From the NCBI RefSeq assembly GCF_000284035.1, contig NC_016887.1, positions 1,240,001-1,304,000 on the forward strand: a stretch of 64,000 bases of DNA, read 5' to 3'. Every line of letters starts with the position of its first letter. Positions within the stretch are counted from its first letter, which is position 1. Below the pieces are notes generated by a model that ran no database searches, was not told where the DNA came from, and worked only from the letters and a program-made list of their open reading frames with translations. Both the position numbers and the translations under genes were made by a program. Shown in pieces: positions 53,843-62,935 of this stretch. Origin of the DNA: Nocardia cyriacigeorgica GUH-2. Lineage in GTDB: Bacteria > Actinomycetota > Actinomycetes > Mycobacteriales > Mycobacteriaceae.

Positions 53843-55600
53843 GTGCAACCGGGTTCGGTCTTCGCCGGATATCAGATCGAACGCCGGCTCGGCCGCGGCG
53901 GGATGGGATCGGTCTACCTCGCCAAACATCCGCGCCTGCCCCGGCGCACCGCGCTCAAGCTGCTGAATCCGGACCTGTTCGACGACAAGGAAACCCGGGC
54001 TCGATTCGAGCGCGAAGCCGATCTCGCCGCCCAGCTCGACCATCCGAACATCGTCACCGTCTACGACCGCGGCGTCGAGGACGCGCAGCTGTGGATCTCG
54101 ATGCAGTACATCGACGGCGTCGATGCCGCGTCGCTGGACCCGAATACGCTGCCGGTGCTGCGCGCGGTGCAGATCATCGCCGATACCGCGCAGGCCCTGG
54201 ATTTCGCGCACAGCATGGGGGTGCTGCACCGGGACGTGAAACCGGCCAACATCCTGCTCTCCAGCGCGCACACCGGGCCCGAACGGGTCTACCTCACAGA
54301 CTTCGGCATCGCCCGGCTCCGTGACGACGGCGGTCACCTCACCCAGACCGGTTCGTTCACCGCCACCATCGCCTACGCCTCGCCCGAACAGCTCACCGGC
54401 GCCCCGCTCGATCACCGCACCGATCAGTATTCGCTGGCGTGCAGCCTGTTCTGGATGCTGACGGGCACCGCGCCGTTCTCCTCGCCGCATCCGGTGGCCG
54501 TCATCCAGGGTCATCTGCAGCATCCGCCGCCGGCATTGAGCAGCGTCCGGCATGGTTTGCCAGTGGCGCTCGATGCGGTGATGGCGCGGGCGCTGGCCAA
54601 GCGGCCGGGGGAAAGATTCGGTAGCTGTGCCGAATTCGCGGACGCGGTGCGGGCGGCGCTGGGTGGTGGGGTGCACCCTTCGGCGTCCGGGCGGGCGGCC
54701 GGTGGGTATTCGTCGGGGGCGCACGCGTATCCGTCGGGTTCGCCTGCGTATCCGTCAGGGCCCCACGCGTATCCGTCGGGACCGCTCGCACATTCGTCGG
54801 GATCGCTCGCGCACCCGTCGGCTCCGCATCGGGCGGCGTCGGGGCCGCATGTGCGGGCGGCCGGAGCGATGCAGGCGCCGATGGCGACCGGGCACGGGCA
54901 GCCGATCGTGGCGCAACCGTCAGCGCGGCCTGTCGGGGCGGGCGGGCGGCCGGGTGGACCGCCCGGTTCGCCGAGGTCACAGCCGTTGTCGCAGCCAGCA
55001 GGTGCCGCGACGAATGCGGTACCGCAGGGGCGGTCGGTCGCGGCGCGCTCACGCAAGGGTTTGCTGATCGGGTTGTCGGTGGCGGCGGTGGTCGTCGCGC
55101 TGGTTGCTGCCGTTGTCGTCGCGAACCTCCCCGGGGATAAGGGCCCCACCGCGATCGAGGCGATCAGCGAGGAGTTCCCGAACCTGGTGCCCGGCACCGA
55201 TCTCGGCATCGGGTTCAACGGCCACACCTGCATGTCCCAGGACCCTTCCCAGGGGCGAGAGCTGTGGAAAGGGCAGAACGCCGACGGACCCGATTTCGGC
55301 GAATGGGCCGGTGCCTGGCACTGCTACGACGGCCGCACCGACTACTACCTGCTGAAATATGGGTCAGGACAAGACGTTCGGCAGGTGCTCGACGCGATGC
55401 GGCCGATGGACATCACCAGCGACGTCAACGGCTCGGTGATCTACGAGAACTATCACCTCGCGGGCAAAGACCCCAAGGAACACGCCATGGTGACCGGCTT
55501 CCCGATCGCCGACCGCGAGGAATACCTGCTCTACACCGCCGGGAAATTCAAGACCCCGGAGGAGTTCATGGACTGGTGGAAGGCACTGCCGCTGGCCTGA
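53843..55600 (+). CDS. Receptor-type Ser/Thr protein kinase (PknB-like)
   Basis: 585 residues. Cytosolic Hanks-type kinase domain (about 8-270): glycine loop LGRGGMGSVY, ATP lysine K39, catalytic HRDVKPANIL (D131), DFGIARL and SPEQL. A Pro/Ser/Gly linker (about 275-400) contains heptad-like HAYPSGP repeats. Membrane helix about 408-430, then an extracellular domain of about 150 residues with two cysteines (HTCMSQ, WHCYDG). The extracellular part is not a PASTA array and is not recognised. GTG has AGGAGG upstream and TAGGAT at about 53799 may be its -10. Confidence 0.95.
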   Translation: MQPGSVFAGYQIERRLGRGGMGSVYLAKHPRLPRRTALKLLNPDLFDDKETRARFEREADLAAQLDHPNIVTVYDRGVEDAQLWISMQYIDGVDAASLDPNTLPVLRAVQIIADTAQALDFAHSMGVLHRDVKPANILLSSAHTGPERVYLTDFGIARLRDDGGHLTQTGSFTATIAYASPEQLTGAPLDHRTDQYSLACSLFWMLTGTAPFSSPHPVAVIQGHLQHPPPALSSVRHGLPVALDAVMARALAKRPGERFGSCAEFADAVRAALGGGVHPSASGRAAGGYSSGAHAYPSGSPAYPSGPHAYPSGPLAHSSGSLAHPSAPHRAASGPHVRAAGAMQAPMATGHGQPIVAQPSARPVGAGGRPGGPPGSPRSQPLSQPAGAATNAVPQGRSVAARSRKGLLIGLSVAAVVVALVAAVVVANLPGDKGPTAIEAISEEFPNLVPGTDLGIGFNGHTCMSQDPSQGRELWKGQNADGPDFGEWAGAWHCYDGRTDYYLLKYGSGQDVRQVLDAMRPMDITSDVNGSVIYENYHLAGKDPKEHAMVTGFPIADREEYLLYTAGKFKTPEEFMDWWKALPLA

Positions 55601-55671
55601 TCGGGCCCGGTGTCACACTCGCCGGCGCTGCGTCGTCATCTCCACGTCGACCGACATTGACCAAGGAGACG

Positions 55672-56070
55672 ATGGTGAGCATCGAGATCAGCAACCCCGA
55701 CGGCCTGCACGACCCGACCGGATTCGGCTACAGCCATGTCGCGCGAGTGCGCGGCGAACTGGTTTTCATTGCCGGCCAATACGATTCCGACGCCGACGGC
55801 CACACCACCAGCGAGGATTTCGGCGATCAGGTCGACCGCGCGTTCGCCAACCTCGGCATCGCCCTGCGTTCGGTGGGCCTGGACTACGCCGACGTCGCCC
55901 AATTGCGCACCCACATCGTCGACCACGACCTGCCCAAACTGGCGGTGCTCGGGGAGAAGATCGCCGAAATCTGGGGCAAGCAGCCACCCACCCAGACGCT
56001 AACCGGCGTCGCAGCCCTCGCTCTGCCGGGCATGCTCTTCGAGGTAGATGCGGTCGCAGTGCGCGAATAG
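55672..56070 (+). CDS. RidA/YjgF-family protein
   Basis: 132 residues. Small trimeric fold; members hydrolyse reactive enamine/imine intermediates. The N-terminal DPTGFGYSHVARVRGELVFIAGQ and DYADVAQLRTHIVDHD are family-typical; the catalytic arginine near the C-terminus of classical RidA (in IEIEAIA context) is not evident in GMLFEVDAVAVRE, so it may belong to a Rid subgroup without deaminase activity. AAGGAG lies 3 nt before ATG 55672 and 6 nt before GTG 55675, so the GTG may be the true start. Confidence 0.87.
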   Translation: MVSIEISNPDGLHDPTGFGYSHVARVRGELVFIAGQYDSDADGHTTSEDFGDQVDRAFANLGIALRSVGLDYADVAQLRTHIVDHDLPKLAVLGEKIAEIWGKQPPTQTLTGVAALALPGMLFEVDAVAVRE

Positions 56071-56105
56071 TGGATCGCCGCGCGAGAGTCACATCAGCGA
56101 GGACG

Positions 56106-56960
56106 CTACTCGGGCGATGCCTCGGTGATGTGACTCTCGGCGACGGCGTCGGCGGCGGGGGCGCCGAGGCCCGCGAGTAGACGCAGCCCGTCTTCGGTCG
56201 GGCTGTTCGGTTCGGCGGACAGCACCAGCAGTTCCATGCCCGATTCGTCGGGGAGCGCGAAGTTCTCCTGGTGCAGTTCGAGCAGGCCGACCAGCGGGTG
56301 GTGGTAGGCCTTGCGGCCGTGGGTGCGGGCGCGGACGTCGGCGCGGGCCCAGAGTTTGCGGAAACGTTCGCTGCCCATGGCGAGTTCGCCGATGAGCGAG
56401 GCCAGGCGCGGGTCGTCGGGGTATTTGCCTGCGGCCAGGCGCAGGTGACCGACGGCGTCGAGGGTGCAGGTCTCCCAGTCCGCGTACAGGCCGCGGTGCT
56501 CCTCTTCCAGGAAGATGTGCCGGGCGGTGTTCAGGCCCGCCAGCGGTCGTCCGTAGAGCAATTCCGCGAGGCGGTTGCCCGCGAGCACGTCGAGGCGATG
56601 GTCCATGATCAGCGCGGGCGCGTCGGCGACCAGGTCGAGCACCCGCAACAGCTCCGGTCGCAGCCGGGCCGCGGGCACCTTCGCGCGGCGGCGGCGCTGG
56701 CGTGCGAGCCGGTAGAGATGTTCGCGTTCGGTCTCGTCCAGGCCGAGGACGCGGGCGAGCGCGTCGAGGATCTGCTCGGAGGGCTGGGTGGCGCGGCCCT
56801 GTTCGAGGCGCACGTAGTAGTCGACGCTGACCCCGGACAGATGCGCGACCTCTTCGCGCCGCAACCCGACGACGCGGCGGCGGCGATCGGTGGGGATGCC
56901 GACGTCCGCCGGGTCGACCCGGGAACGCCGGGTCCGCAAGAAGCCGGCCAGATCATCCAT
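56106..56960 (-). CDS. XRE-type regulator with MmyB-like C-terminal domain (second copy)
   Basis: 284 residues. N-terminal helix-turn-helix: LRTRRSRVDPADVGIPT, GLRREEVAHLSGVSVDYYVR and LEQGRATQPSEQILDALARV. The C-terminal MmyB-like domain (about 105-260) has PALIMDHRLDVLAGNRLAELL and a paired HGRKAYHHPLVGLLELHQENF. Divergent from a quinone reductase, the usual target arrangement for this family. CATACT lies 6 nt before the ATG. Confidence 0.92.
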   Translation of the reverse strand: MDDLAGFLRTRRSRVDPADVGIPTDRRRRVVGLRREEVAHLSGVSVDYYVRLEQGRATQPSEQILDALARVLGLDETEREHLYRLARQRRRRAKVPAARLRPELLRVLDLVADAPALIMDHRLDVLAGNRLAELLYGRPLAGLNTARHIFLEEEHRGLYADWETCTLDAVGHLRLAAGKYPDDPRLASLIGELAMGSERFRKLWARADVRARTHGRKAYHHPLVGLLELHQENFALPDESGMELLVLSAEPNSPTEDGLRLLAGLGAPAADAVAESHITEASPE

Positions 56961-56966
56961 GGCCCC

Positions 56967-56972
56967 AGTATG
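56967..56972 (-). promoter_or_regulatory. Candidate -10 of the second XRE gene
   Basis: Minus-strand CATACT (TATACT-like) 6 nt before ATG 56960. Confidence 0.35.
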
Positions 56973-57019
56973 GCCGCGGCCGCGCTCGCGAAGGTGGTCC
57001 TGCCGATACCAGGAAGTCC

Positions 57020-57032
57020 CGTCCGACGGACG
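57020..57032. promoter_or_regulatory. Palindrome, candidate operator
   Basis: CGTCCG-A-CGGACG in the 138-nt region between the second XRE regulator and the quinone reductase gene. Confidence 0.35.
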
Positions 57033-57098
57033 CGCTGCCCCTGAATGCCGAGCGTCGAGGCGCCCAGGATCGAACCCATCCGATCCGAAGGAGTTCTC

Positions 57099-57878
57099 AT
57101 GAAGACGCTGATCGTCCACGCCCACCCAGAGCCGGCATCGCTCAACAGCGCGCTCAAGGACCTCGCGGTGACCACGCTGGAAACGGCCGGGCACGAAGTG
57201 CGGGTGAGCGATCTGTACGCGATGAACTGGAAACCGGCCGTCGATGCCGCCGACTACGGCTCCGCCGCCTCGACCCCGCTGCGAGTCGCCCGCGATTCCG
57301 GCCGGGCCTTCGAAACCGGCGCCCTCACCCCCGACGTGCGCGCCGAACAGGACAAACTGCTGTGGGCCGACACGATCATCTTCCAATTCCCGCTGTGGTG
57401 GTACTCGATGCCCGCGATCCTCAAAGGCTGGGTCGACCGGGTGTTCACCTACCGCTTCGCCTACGGCGTCGGCGAGCACAGCGACACCAAATACGGCGAA
57501 CGCTACGGCGAAGGCACCCTCGCCGGCCGCCGAGCGCTGCTGTCGGTCACCATCGGCGGCCCGGAATCCTCCTATGGCCCACGCGGAATCAACGGGCCGA
57601 TCGACGACCTGCTGTTTCCGATCCAGCACGGCATCCTCTACTACCCGGGCATCCAGGTCCTGCCGCCCTTCGTGGTCTACGGCGCCAATCGCCTGACCAG
57701 CGATGCCTACGCCGACGCCGCCAAGGCATGGGAGCAGCGCCTGCTCACCTTGGAATCAACCGACCCGATTCCCTTCCGCCCCCAGAACTTCGGCGACTAC
57801 GAACTGCCGTCGCTGCAACTGAAGCCCGGACTGGAACCAGCTGGTCGCACCGGGTTCGGCCTGCACGTGCGGGGCTGA
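57099..57878 (+). CDS. NAD(P)H:quinone reductase, flavodoxin fold
   Basis: 259 residues. Flavodoxin-like fold with FMN/FAD loop VHAHPEPASLNSALKDLA, and the NQO1-type signature FQFPLWWYSMPAILKGWVDRVF. GGPESSYGPRGINGPIDDLLF follows. Two-electron reduction of quinones protects from redox stress. ATG has AAGGAG 5 nt upstream. The last six codons (GLHVRG region) lie in the first unit of a 20-bp repeat tract that continues downstream. Confidence 0.93.
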   Translation: MKTLIVHAHPEPASLNSALKDLAVTTLETAGHEVRVSDLYAMNWKPAVDAADYGSAASTPLRVARDSGRAFETGALTPDVRAEQDKLLWADTIIFQFPLWWYSMPAILKGWVDRVFTYRFAYGVGEHSDTKYGERYGEGTLAGRRALLSVTIGGPESSYGPRGINGPIDDLLFPIQHGILYYPGIQVLPPFVVYGANRLTSDAYADAAKAWEQRLLTLESTDPIPFRPQNFGDYELPSLQLKPGLEPAGRTGFGLHVRG

Positions 57879-58145
57879 CCCCGGCAGGCGCAGCCGACCC
57901 TGCGGGTGTCGGGCGGGCGTGTGGCTGATCCGTTGAACGCGTGGAGGCTCCGGCACGTGTGCGGCTGATCCCGCGGAGGTGCAGCTGATCGGGCGAGTAT
58001 GCGGCTGACCCGGTGGGTGTGCGTGTGATCCGGCGCGTGCGGCTGATCGGGCACCGGGCGCAGCCGATCGGGTGGGTGTTCGGCCGGATCGGTGGGGTGC
58101 CATCCGGTGGGTGCGCAGCTGTCCGGTGGGCGCGCGGCTCTCCGG
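57870..58145. repeat. Degenerate tandem repeat with 20-bp period
   Basis: GCGGCTGATC or a close variant recurs at 57921, 57941, 57961, 57981, 58001, 58021, 58039 and 58060, with poorer copies at 57870, 57890, 58115 and 58134. Rough unit GCGGCTGATCCGGYGGGTGT. It fills the 320-nt gap between the convergent quinone reductase and dinG genes. No open frame with family similarity is present. Confidence 0.7.
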
Positions 58146-58198
58146 CCTGCTGGTCCTTGCGCGGCGGTGCACCAAGTCGCCGGCACCGAGCGGCGGCC

Positions 58199-60247
58199 TC
58201 AGACCTTGGCGGCCGCTGTGAGCCGTTGCAACGCCTTGGTGACGACCTCGGGATCGCTGGTCTCCCAGTACGGCGGCAGCGACGCGCGCAGGTAGCCGCC
58301 GTAGCGGGCGGTGGCGAGGCGGGGGTCGAGGATGGCGACCACGCCGCGGTCGTCGACGCTGCGCAGCAGGCGGCCGGTGCCCTGGGCCAGTAGGAGGGCG
58401 GCGTGGCTGGCGGCGACGGACATGAAGCCGTTGCCGCCGCGCGATTCGACCGCGCGCTGCCGTGCGGTGAGCAGCGGGTCGTCGGGGCGGGGGAACGGAA
58501 TGCGGTCCAGGATCACCAGACTCAGCGAGGGGCCTGGCACGTCGACGCCCTGCCACAGCGACAGGGTGCCGAACAGCGAGGTCTCGGGGTCGTCGGCGAA
58601 CTTGCGGACCAGCGCGCCGGTGGAATCCTCGCCCTGGCACAGCACAGGCGTGTCCAGGCGGTTGCGCAAGACCTCGGTGGCGGCCTTGGCGGCACGCATC
58701 GACGAGAACAGGCCGAGGGTGCGCCCACCGGCCGCGGTGATCAGCCGTTCGATCTCGTCGAGGTAGGCGGGGGACAGGCCGTCGCGGCCGGGTGCGGGCA
58801 GATGTTTGGCGACGTAGAGGATGCCGGATTTCGCATGGTCGAACGGGGAACCGACATCGAGGGAGCTCCAGCGCACCGTCTCGGTATCCGACGGCGCTTC
58901 GGCGCCGTTGGCGGTGGCGGTATCGGTGCGTCCCGACGACTGCGCGGGCAGCCCCCAGGTGATCGCGAGGCCATCGAACGAACCGCCGATCTGCAGCGTC
59001 GCCGAGGTCAGCACCACCGTGGACGCGCCGAACAGCCGGCTGCGCAGCAGCCCGCCCACCGACAGCGGCGCCATCCGCAGGGTGCGGCGGGTGACGCCGC
59101 GCAGTTCGTCGGCGGCCAGCCAGACCACATCGCGGCGGGCCGCCGGATCGGGTTCGTCGAAGGTGCTGAGCGCGCGCACCGCGGCGTCGTGTACCTCCTC
59201 GACGGCGGCGACGGCGCGGGTGCGGGCGGCGGCGGTATCGGCATCGCCCTGCGGGGTGCTGCTGCCCTGCGGGGCGAGCGCGGTATGCGCGTTCCACGCG
59301 GCGTCGCGGACCAGCGCGAGCACGGGCGCGATCCCGTCGGGCAGCGCGTCCCAGCGCGCCGCGGGCAGATCGTCGAGGGCGGCGTGCAGCGCGTCGCCCG
59401 CGGCTTCGAGCCGGTCCACCTCTTGTTCATCGATGAGCTTGGCGCAGCGCCGGGCGGCGGCGGTGATCGCGAGGGCCGACAGTTCGGCGGTGGCGACGCC
59501 GGTGACCCGGTCGACCAGTTCGTGCGCCTCGTCGACGACGACCACATCGTGTTCGGGCAGCACCTGGATGCCGCTGATCGCGTCGATGGCGAGCAGGGCG
59601 TGATTGGTGACGACGATATCGGCCTGCGCGGATTCGGCCCTGGCCTTTTCGGCGAAGCAATCCTGGCCGAACGGGCAGCGCGTCTTGCCCAGGCATTCCC
59701 GCGACGACACGCTGACCTGCCGCCACGCCCGGTCGGACACGCCGGGGGCGAGTTCGTCGCGGTCGCCGGTCTCGGTGTCGGAGGCCCATTCGTTGAGCCG
59801 CTGCACCTCCCGGCCCAGCCGCGACACCGCGAACGCGTCGAACAGTTCGGCCTCGGCCGGCTCGTCCGGGATCGCGCTGTTGATCTTGTTCAGGCACAGA
59901 TAGTTGTTGCGGCCCTTGAGGATCGCGAACTGCGGGGTGCGGCCGAGGGGCTTGGTGAGCGCGTCGGCGAGGCGGGGCAGATCGCGATCGACCAGCTGAC
60001 GTTGCAGCGCGATCGTCGCCGTGGACACCACCACCGTGCGCCCGGTGCGCACCGCGTGCCGCAGGCTCGGCACCAGGTAGGCCAGCGATTTCCCGGTGCC
60101 CGTGCCGGCCTGCACCGCCAGGTGTTCCTTGGTGTCGATGGCGTGATCGACCGCGGCGGCCATGGCCACCTGACCGGGCCGTTCCTTGCCGCCGAGCGCG
60201 GTGACGGCAGCGGACAACAGGGCCGGGACGGGCGGAAGTTCGGGCAC
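58199..60247 (-). CDS. dinG: ATP-dependent DNA helicase, DinG/XPD type
   Basis: 5'-3' superfamily 2 helicase for damaged or structured DNA. 682 residues. Walker A AGTGTGKS (47-54), iron-sulfur cluster cysteines in NNYLCLNK and RECLGKTRCPFGQDCF, DEAH box VVVDEAHEL, and C-terminal motifs LFGTLSLWQGVDVPG and QGTGRLLRS. GTG start with TAGGCT 6 nt upstream. Same position as Rv1329c. Confidence 0.96.
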   Translation of the reverse strand: MPELPPVPALLSAAVTALGGKERPGQVAMAAAVDHAIDTKEHLAVQAGTGTGKSLAYLVPSLRHAVRTGRTVVVSTATIALQRQLVDRDLPRLADALTKPLGRTPQFAILKGRNNYLCLNKINSAIPDEPAEAELFDAFAVSRLGREVQRLNEWASDTETGDRDELAPGVSDRAWRQVSVSSRECLGKTRCPFGQDCFAEKARAESAQADIVVTNHALLAIDAISGIQVLPEHDVVVVDEAHELVDRVTGVATAELSALAITAAARRCAKLIDEQEVDRLEAAGDALHAALDDLPAARWDALPDGIAPVLALVRDAAWNAHTALAPQGSSTPQGDADTAAARTRAVAAVEEVHDAAVRALSTFDEPDPAARRDVVWLAADELRGVTRRTLRMAPLSVGGLLRSRLFGASTVVLTSATLQIGGSFDGLAITWGLPAQSSGRTDTATANGAEAPSDTETVRWSSLDVGSPFDHAKSGILYVAKHLPAPGRDGLSPAYLDEIERLITAAGGRTLGLFSSMRAAKAATEVLRNRLDTPVLCQGEDSTGALVRKFADDPETSLFGTLSLWQGVDVPGPSLSLVILDRIPFPRPDDPLLTARQRAVESRGGNGFMSVAASHAALLLAQGTGRLLRSVDDRGVVAILDPRLATARYGGYLRASLPPYWETSDPEVVTKALQRLTAAAKV

Positions 60248-60253
60248 CCCGGC

Positions 60254-60259
60254 AGCCTA
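60254..60259 (-). promoter_or_regulatory. Candidate -10 of leaderless dinG mRNA
   Basis: Minus-strand TAGGCT 6 nt before GTG 60247; no ribosome-binding sequence. Confidence 0.45.
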
Positions 60260-60445
60260 CTGCGCGGCACCGACAAGCCGTGCCCGGTCGGCGCGCGCAC
60301 GCCCGGTTTGGCGATTACCCGCCGATAACGCGGCCGATGCCGATCCGGCGGTCGGCGCTGCGACGTACATGCGCTCGGCTGCGCGGCCGCCCGGCCGGCC
60401 GAGTACCGGTGTCACACTGCATCGTGCGATGCGGCTCGAGCTGGA

Positions 60446-61018
60446 TCAGCCGTCCAGCGCGCCCTCGAGCTCCACGCCCGCCGCGCGCAGCTGCGCGAGC
60501 GCCTTCTCGGTGGTCTCCGGCGCGACCGCCGCGGTGAGCCCGAGCAGCACACGGGTGTCGAATCCCGACGCCGCAGCGTCCATGGCCGTGGCCCGCACGC
60601 AGTGGTCGGTGGCGATCCCGACGACGTCCACCGTGTCGATATCGCGCGCTTTCAGCCAGTCGGCCAGCGCCGTGCCGTCCTCGGCAGCGCCCTCGAATCC
60701 CGAGTACGCGGCCGCATAGGCGCCCTTGGAGAACACTTCCTGCACCGGCGTGGTGTCGAAGTTCGGATGGAACTCCGCGCCCGCCGTGCCGACCCGGCAG
60801 TGCGGCGGCCAGCTGTCCACGAAATCGGGCTGCTCGGAGAAGTGCGCGCCGGGATCGATGTGGAAATCGCGGGTCGCCACCACCGCCGCGTACTCGTCGG
60901 CGTGGTCGCGCGCGTGCGCGCTGATCCGCTCGGCCACTCGTGCTCCGCCAGCGACGGCCAGCGAACCGCCCTCGCAGAAGTCGTTCTGCACGTCCACGAT
61001 CACCAGTGCTCGACCCAT
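60446..61018 (-). CDS. pncA: Nicotinamidase/pyrazinamidase
   Basis: Hydrolyses nicotinamide to nicotinate; the same enzyme activates pyrazinamide in mycobacteria. 190 residues. Catalytic triad D9 (VDVQNDF), K98 (FSKGAY) and C139 (ATDHCVRAT). Metal ligands D51, H53, H59 and H73 match the M. tuberculosis set shifted by two. Sixty-six nt behind pncB on the same strand, so nicotinamide salvage is clustered here, unlike in M. tuberculosis where pncA lies elsewhere. Confidence 0.96.
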   Translation of the reverse strand: MGRALVIVDVQNDFCEGGSLAVAGGARVAERISAHARDHADEYAAVVATRDFHIDPGAHFSEQPDFVDSWPPHCRVGTAGAEFHPNFDTTPVQEVFSKGAYAAAYSGFEGAAEDGTALADWLKARDIDTVDVVGIATDHCVRATAMDAAASGFDTRVLLGLTAAVAPETTEKALAQLRAAGVELEGALDG

Positions 61019-61084
61019 ATAACAATTCTGCCCTCGCGTGGATCGGCAGGCACCTCCACGGCCCGTGCGCCCTTGATGTGCCGG

Positions 61085-62395
61085 TCAGGCGAGGAAGGTA
61101 GTCGGGATGGCCGGGTCACCCGCGGACAGTTTGAGACCTTCCCACGGCAGCGAGACCAGCCCCTGGGCGACGAGGTCGCGGCTTTCGGTCAGGCTCGGCT
61201 GGTCGAGGACCTTGCCCTGACGGACCAGCGGCACCAGCAACTCGCGCATCTCGAACCCGTTCGCCGACGGACGCTCGCCCGCCGCCGGGTAGACGATCTC
61301 CTCGACGATCGTGCCGGTGCGCCGCGCCAGCCGCACCGCCCGCTTGGTGCCACCGCGCGACTCCTTGTGACTGCTGCGTTTGGCCACCGGCACGCCGTCG
61401 ACCTCGACCAGCTTGTAGACCATCCCGGCGGTTGGCGCGCCGGAGCCGGTGACCAATGATGTGCCGACGCCGTAGACGTCGACCGGCTCGGCGCGCAGGG
61501 CGGCGATCGCGTACTCGTCGAGATCACCGGAGACGACGATGCGGGTCTTGGTGGCGCCGAGTTCGTCGAGTTGATCGCGCACCTGCCGGGCCAGCACGCC
61601 CAGGTCGCCCGAGTCGATGCGCACCCCGCCGAGTTCCGGTCCGGCGATCTCGATGGCGGTGGCCACGCCCTTGGTGATGTCGAAGGTGTCGACGAGCAGG
61701 GTGGTGCCGATGCCGAGCGCGTCGATCTGGCTGCGGAACGCGGCGGCCTCGTGCGCGCCGTCGGCGCCGCTGTGCAGCAGGGTGAACGCGTGCGCGCTGG
61801 TACCGGCGCCGGGGACGCCGAAGCGGCGCACCGCTTCCAGGTTCGAGGTGGCGTCGAATCCGGCCAGGTAGGCGGCGCGGGCGCTGGCGGGTGCGGCCAG
61901 CTCATGGGTGCGCCGCGACCCCATCTCGATCATCCGCCGCCGCGCCGCCGCACTCACCATGCGCGCGGCCGCCGAGGCGATGGCGCTGTCGTGATTGAGG
62001 ATCGACAGCGCGAGGGTTTCCAGCAGCACGCATTCGGCGAAGCTGCCGCGCACCGACAGGATCGGCGAGCCGGGAAAATACAGTTCGCCTTCGGCGTAGC
62101 CGTCGATATCGCCGGTGAAGCGGAAATCGCGCAGCCATTCGACGGTCTCGCGGTCCAGGAATCCGGAGACGATCTCGAGCTCGGGTTCACCGAAACGGAA
62201 CTCGCCCAGCGCCTCGAGCAGCCGCCCCGTCCCCGCGACGACGCCGTAGCGGCGCCCGTGCGGCAATCGCCGGGCGAACAATTCGAAGGTGCATTGCCGG
62301 TGCGCGGAACCGTCGGCCAGCGCGGCGGCGAGCATGGTCAGTTCGTACTGATCGGTCAGCAGGGCGGTGCTGGTGACCTCATCGCGGCGATCCAC
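61085..62395 (-). CDS. pncB: Nicotinate phosphoribosyltransferase
   Basis: Makes nicotinate mononucleotide from nicotinate and PRPP (Preiss-Handler pathway). 436 residues. N-terminal [13 protein letters not shown], barrel motifs [13 protein letters not shown] and [23 protein letters not shown], and [16 protein letters not shown] at 62395 is chosen: TACAGT lies 6 nt upstream, and the in-frame extension to 62497 lacks similarity. Followed by pncA, whose product feeds it. Divergent from clpS. Confidence 0.95.
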   Translation of the reverse strand: MDRRDEVTSTALLTDQYELTMLAAALADGSAHRQCTFELFARRLPHGRRYGVVAGTGRLLEALGEFRFGEPELEIVSGFLDRETVEWLRDFRFTGDIDGYAEGELYFPGSPILSVRGSFAECVLLETLALSILNHDSAIASAAARMVSAAARRRMIEMGSRRTHELAAPASARAAYLAGFDATSNLEAVRRFGVPGAGTSAHAFTLLHSGADGAHEAAAFRSQIDALGIGTTLLVDTFDITKGVATAIEIAGPELGGVRIDSGDLGVLARQVRDQLDELGATKTRIVVSGDLDEYAIAALRAEPVDVYGVGTSLVTGSGAPTAGMVYKLVEVDGVPVAKRSSHKESRGGTKRAVRLARRTGTIVEEIVYPAAGERPSANGFEMRELLVPLVRQGKVLDQPSLTESRDLVAQGLVSLPWEGLKLSAGDPAIPTTFLA

Positions 62396-62401
62396 GCTGC
62401 C

Positions 62402-62407
62402 ACTGTA
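62402..62407 (-). promoter_or_regulatory. Candidate -10 of leaderless pncB-pncA mRNA
   Basis: Minus-strand TACAGT 6 nt before GTG 62395; no ribosome-binding sequence. No NrtR- or NadR-type operator recognised. Confidence 0.5.
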
Positions 62408-62506
62408 ATGGCAATACCGCCGCGACCTGGGCGAACCGAATCGGCATGATAAGGCAGGCGAGCCCCGTATCACGGCCGAAACGGCGAATTCGATCATGCT
62501 CGGGTG

Positions 62507-62534
62507 TTGTGTATCCGGTCGCTAGTCGTACCCT
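62507..62534 (+). promoter_or_regulatory. Candidate promoter of clpS
   Basis: TTGTGT (62507-62512), 16-nt spacer, TACCCT (62529-62534), 7 nt before ATG 62542. Predicts a leaderless mRNA. Confidence 0.5.
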
Positions 62535-62541
62535 TGACGTT

Positions 62542-62913
62542 ATGGCCTTGTGCAATACAGCACCCCGCTATCGGACGGACGCGGCCCCGGCCGGCGCCGT
62601 CGCGGTCGCCGCGAACGCGACGCTGTCGGCACAGGCGACGCCCGAGGCGGTGGAATACACCGAGATCCTGGAGGCGGAAGATCGGCCGTGGGTCACGGTC
62701 GTCTGGGACGACCCGGTCAACCTCATGCACTACGTGACCTACATCTTCCAGAAGCTGTTCGGCTACAGCAAAGCCAAGGCGACCGAGTTGATGCTCAAGG
62801 TGCACAACGAGGGCAAGGCGGTCGTATCGTCCGGCTCGCGGGACAAAATGGAACAAGACGTCCGCCGGCTACACGCCGCGGGCCTGTGGGCGACCATGCA
62901 GCGGGACGACTGA
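62542..62913 (+). CDS. clpS: ATP-dependent Clp protease adaptor ClpS
   Basis: Delivers N-degron substrates (Leu, Phe, Tyr, Trp at the N-terminus) to ClpC/ClpP. 123 residues. Conserved core [20 protein letters not shown], with the substrate-pocket Asp-Asp and Met-His, and [13 protein letters not shown]. The N-terminal 45 residues are Ala/Thr-rich linker. Position matches Rv1331. DUF2017 gene follows after 22 nt. Confidence 0.96.
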   Translation: MALCNTAPRYRTDAAPAGAVAVAANATLSAQATPEAVEYTEILEAEDRPWVTVVWDDPVNLMHYVTYIFQKLFGYSKAKATELMLKVHNEGKAVVSSGSRDKMEQDVRRLHAAGLWATMQRDD

Positions 62914-62923
62914 TCCGGACGGC

Positions 62924-62929
62924 TACCGT
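62924..62929 (+). promoter_or_regulatory. Candidate internal -10 before the DUF2017 gene
   Basis: TACCGT 6 nt before GTG 62936, inside the short gap after clpS; suggests an extra leaderless transcript. Confidence 0.35.
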
Positions 62930-62935
62930 AGCGAC

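Noticed and set aside
57797..58186. 129-codon minus-strand frame in the dinG downstream gap
   Set aside because: It only reads through the 20-bp repeat tract; His/Pro/Arg repeats reflect the DNA repeat, not a protein family.
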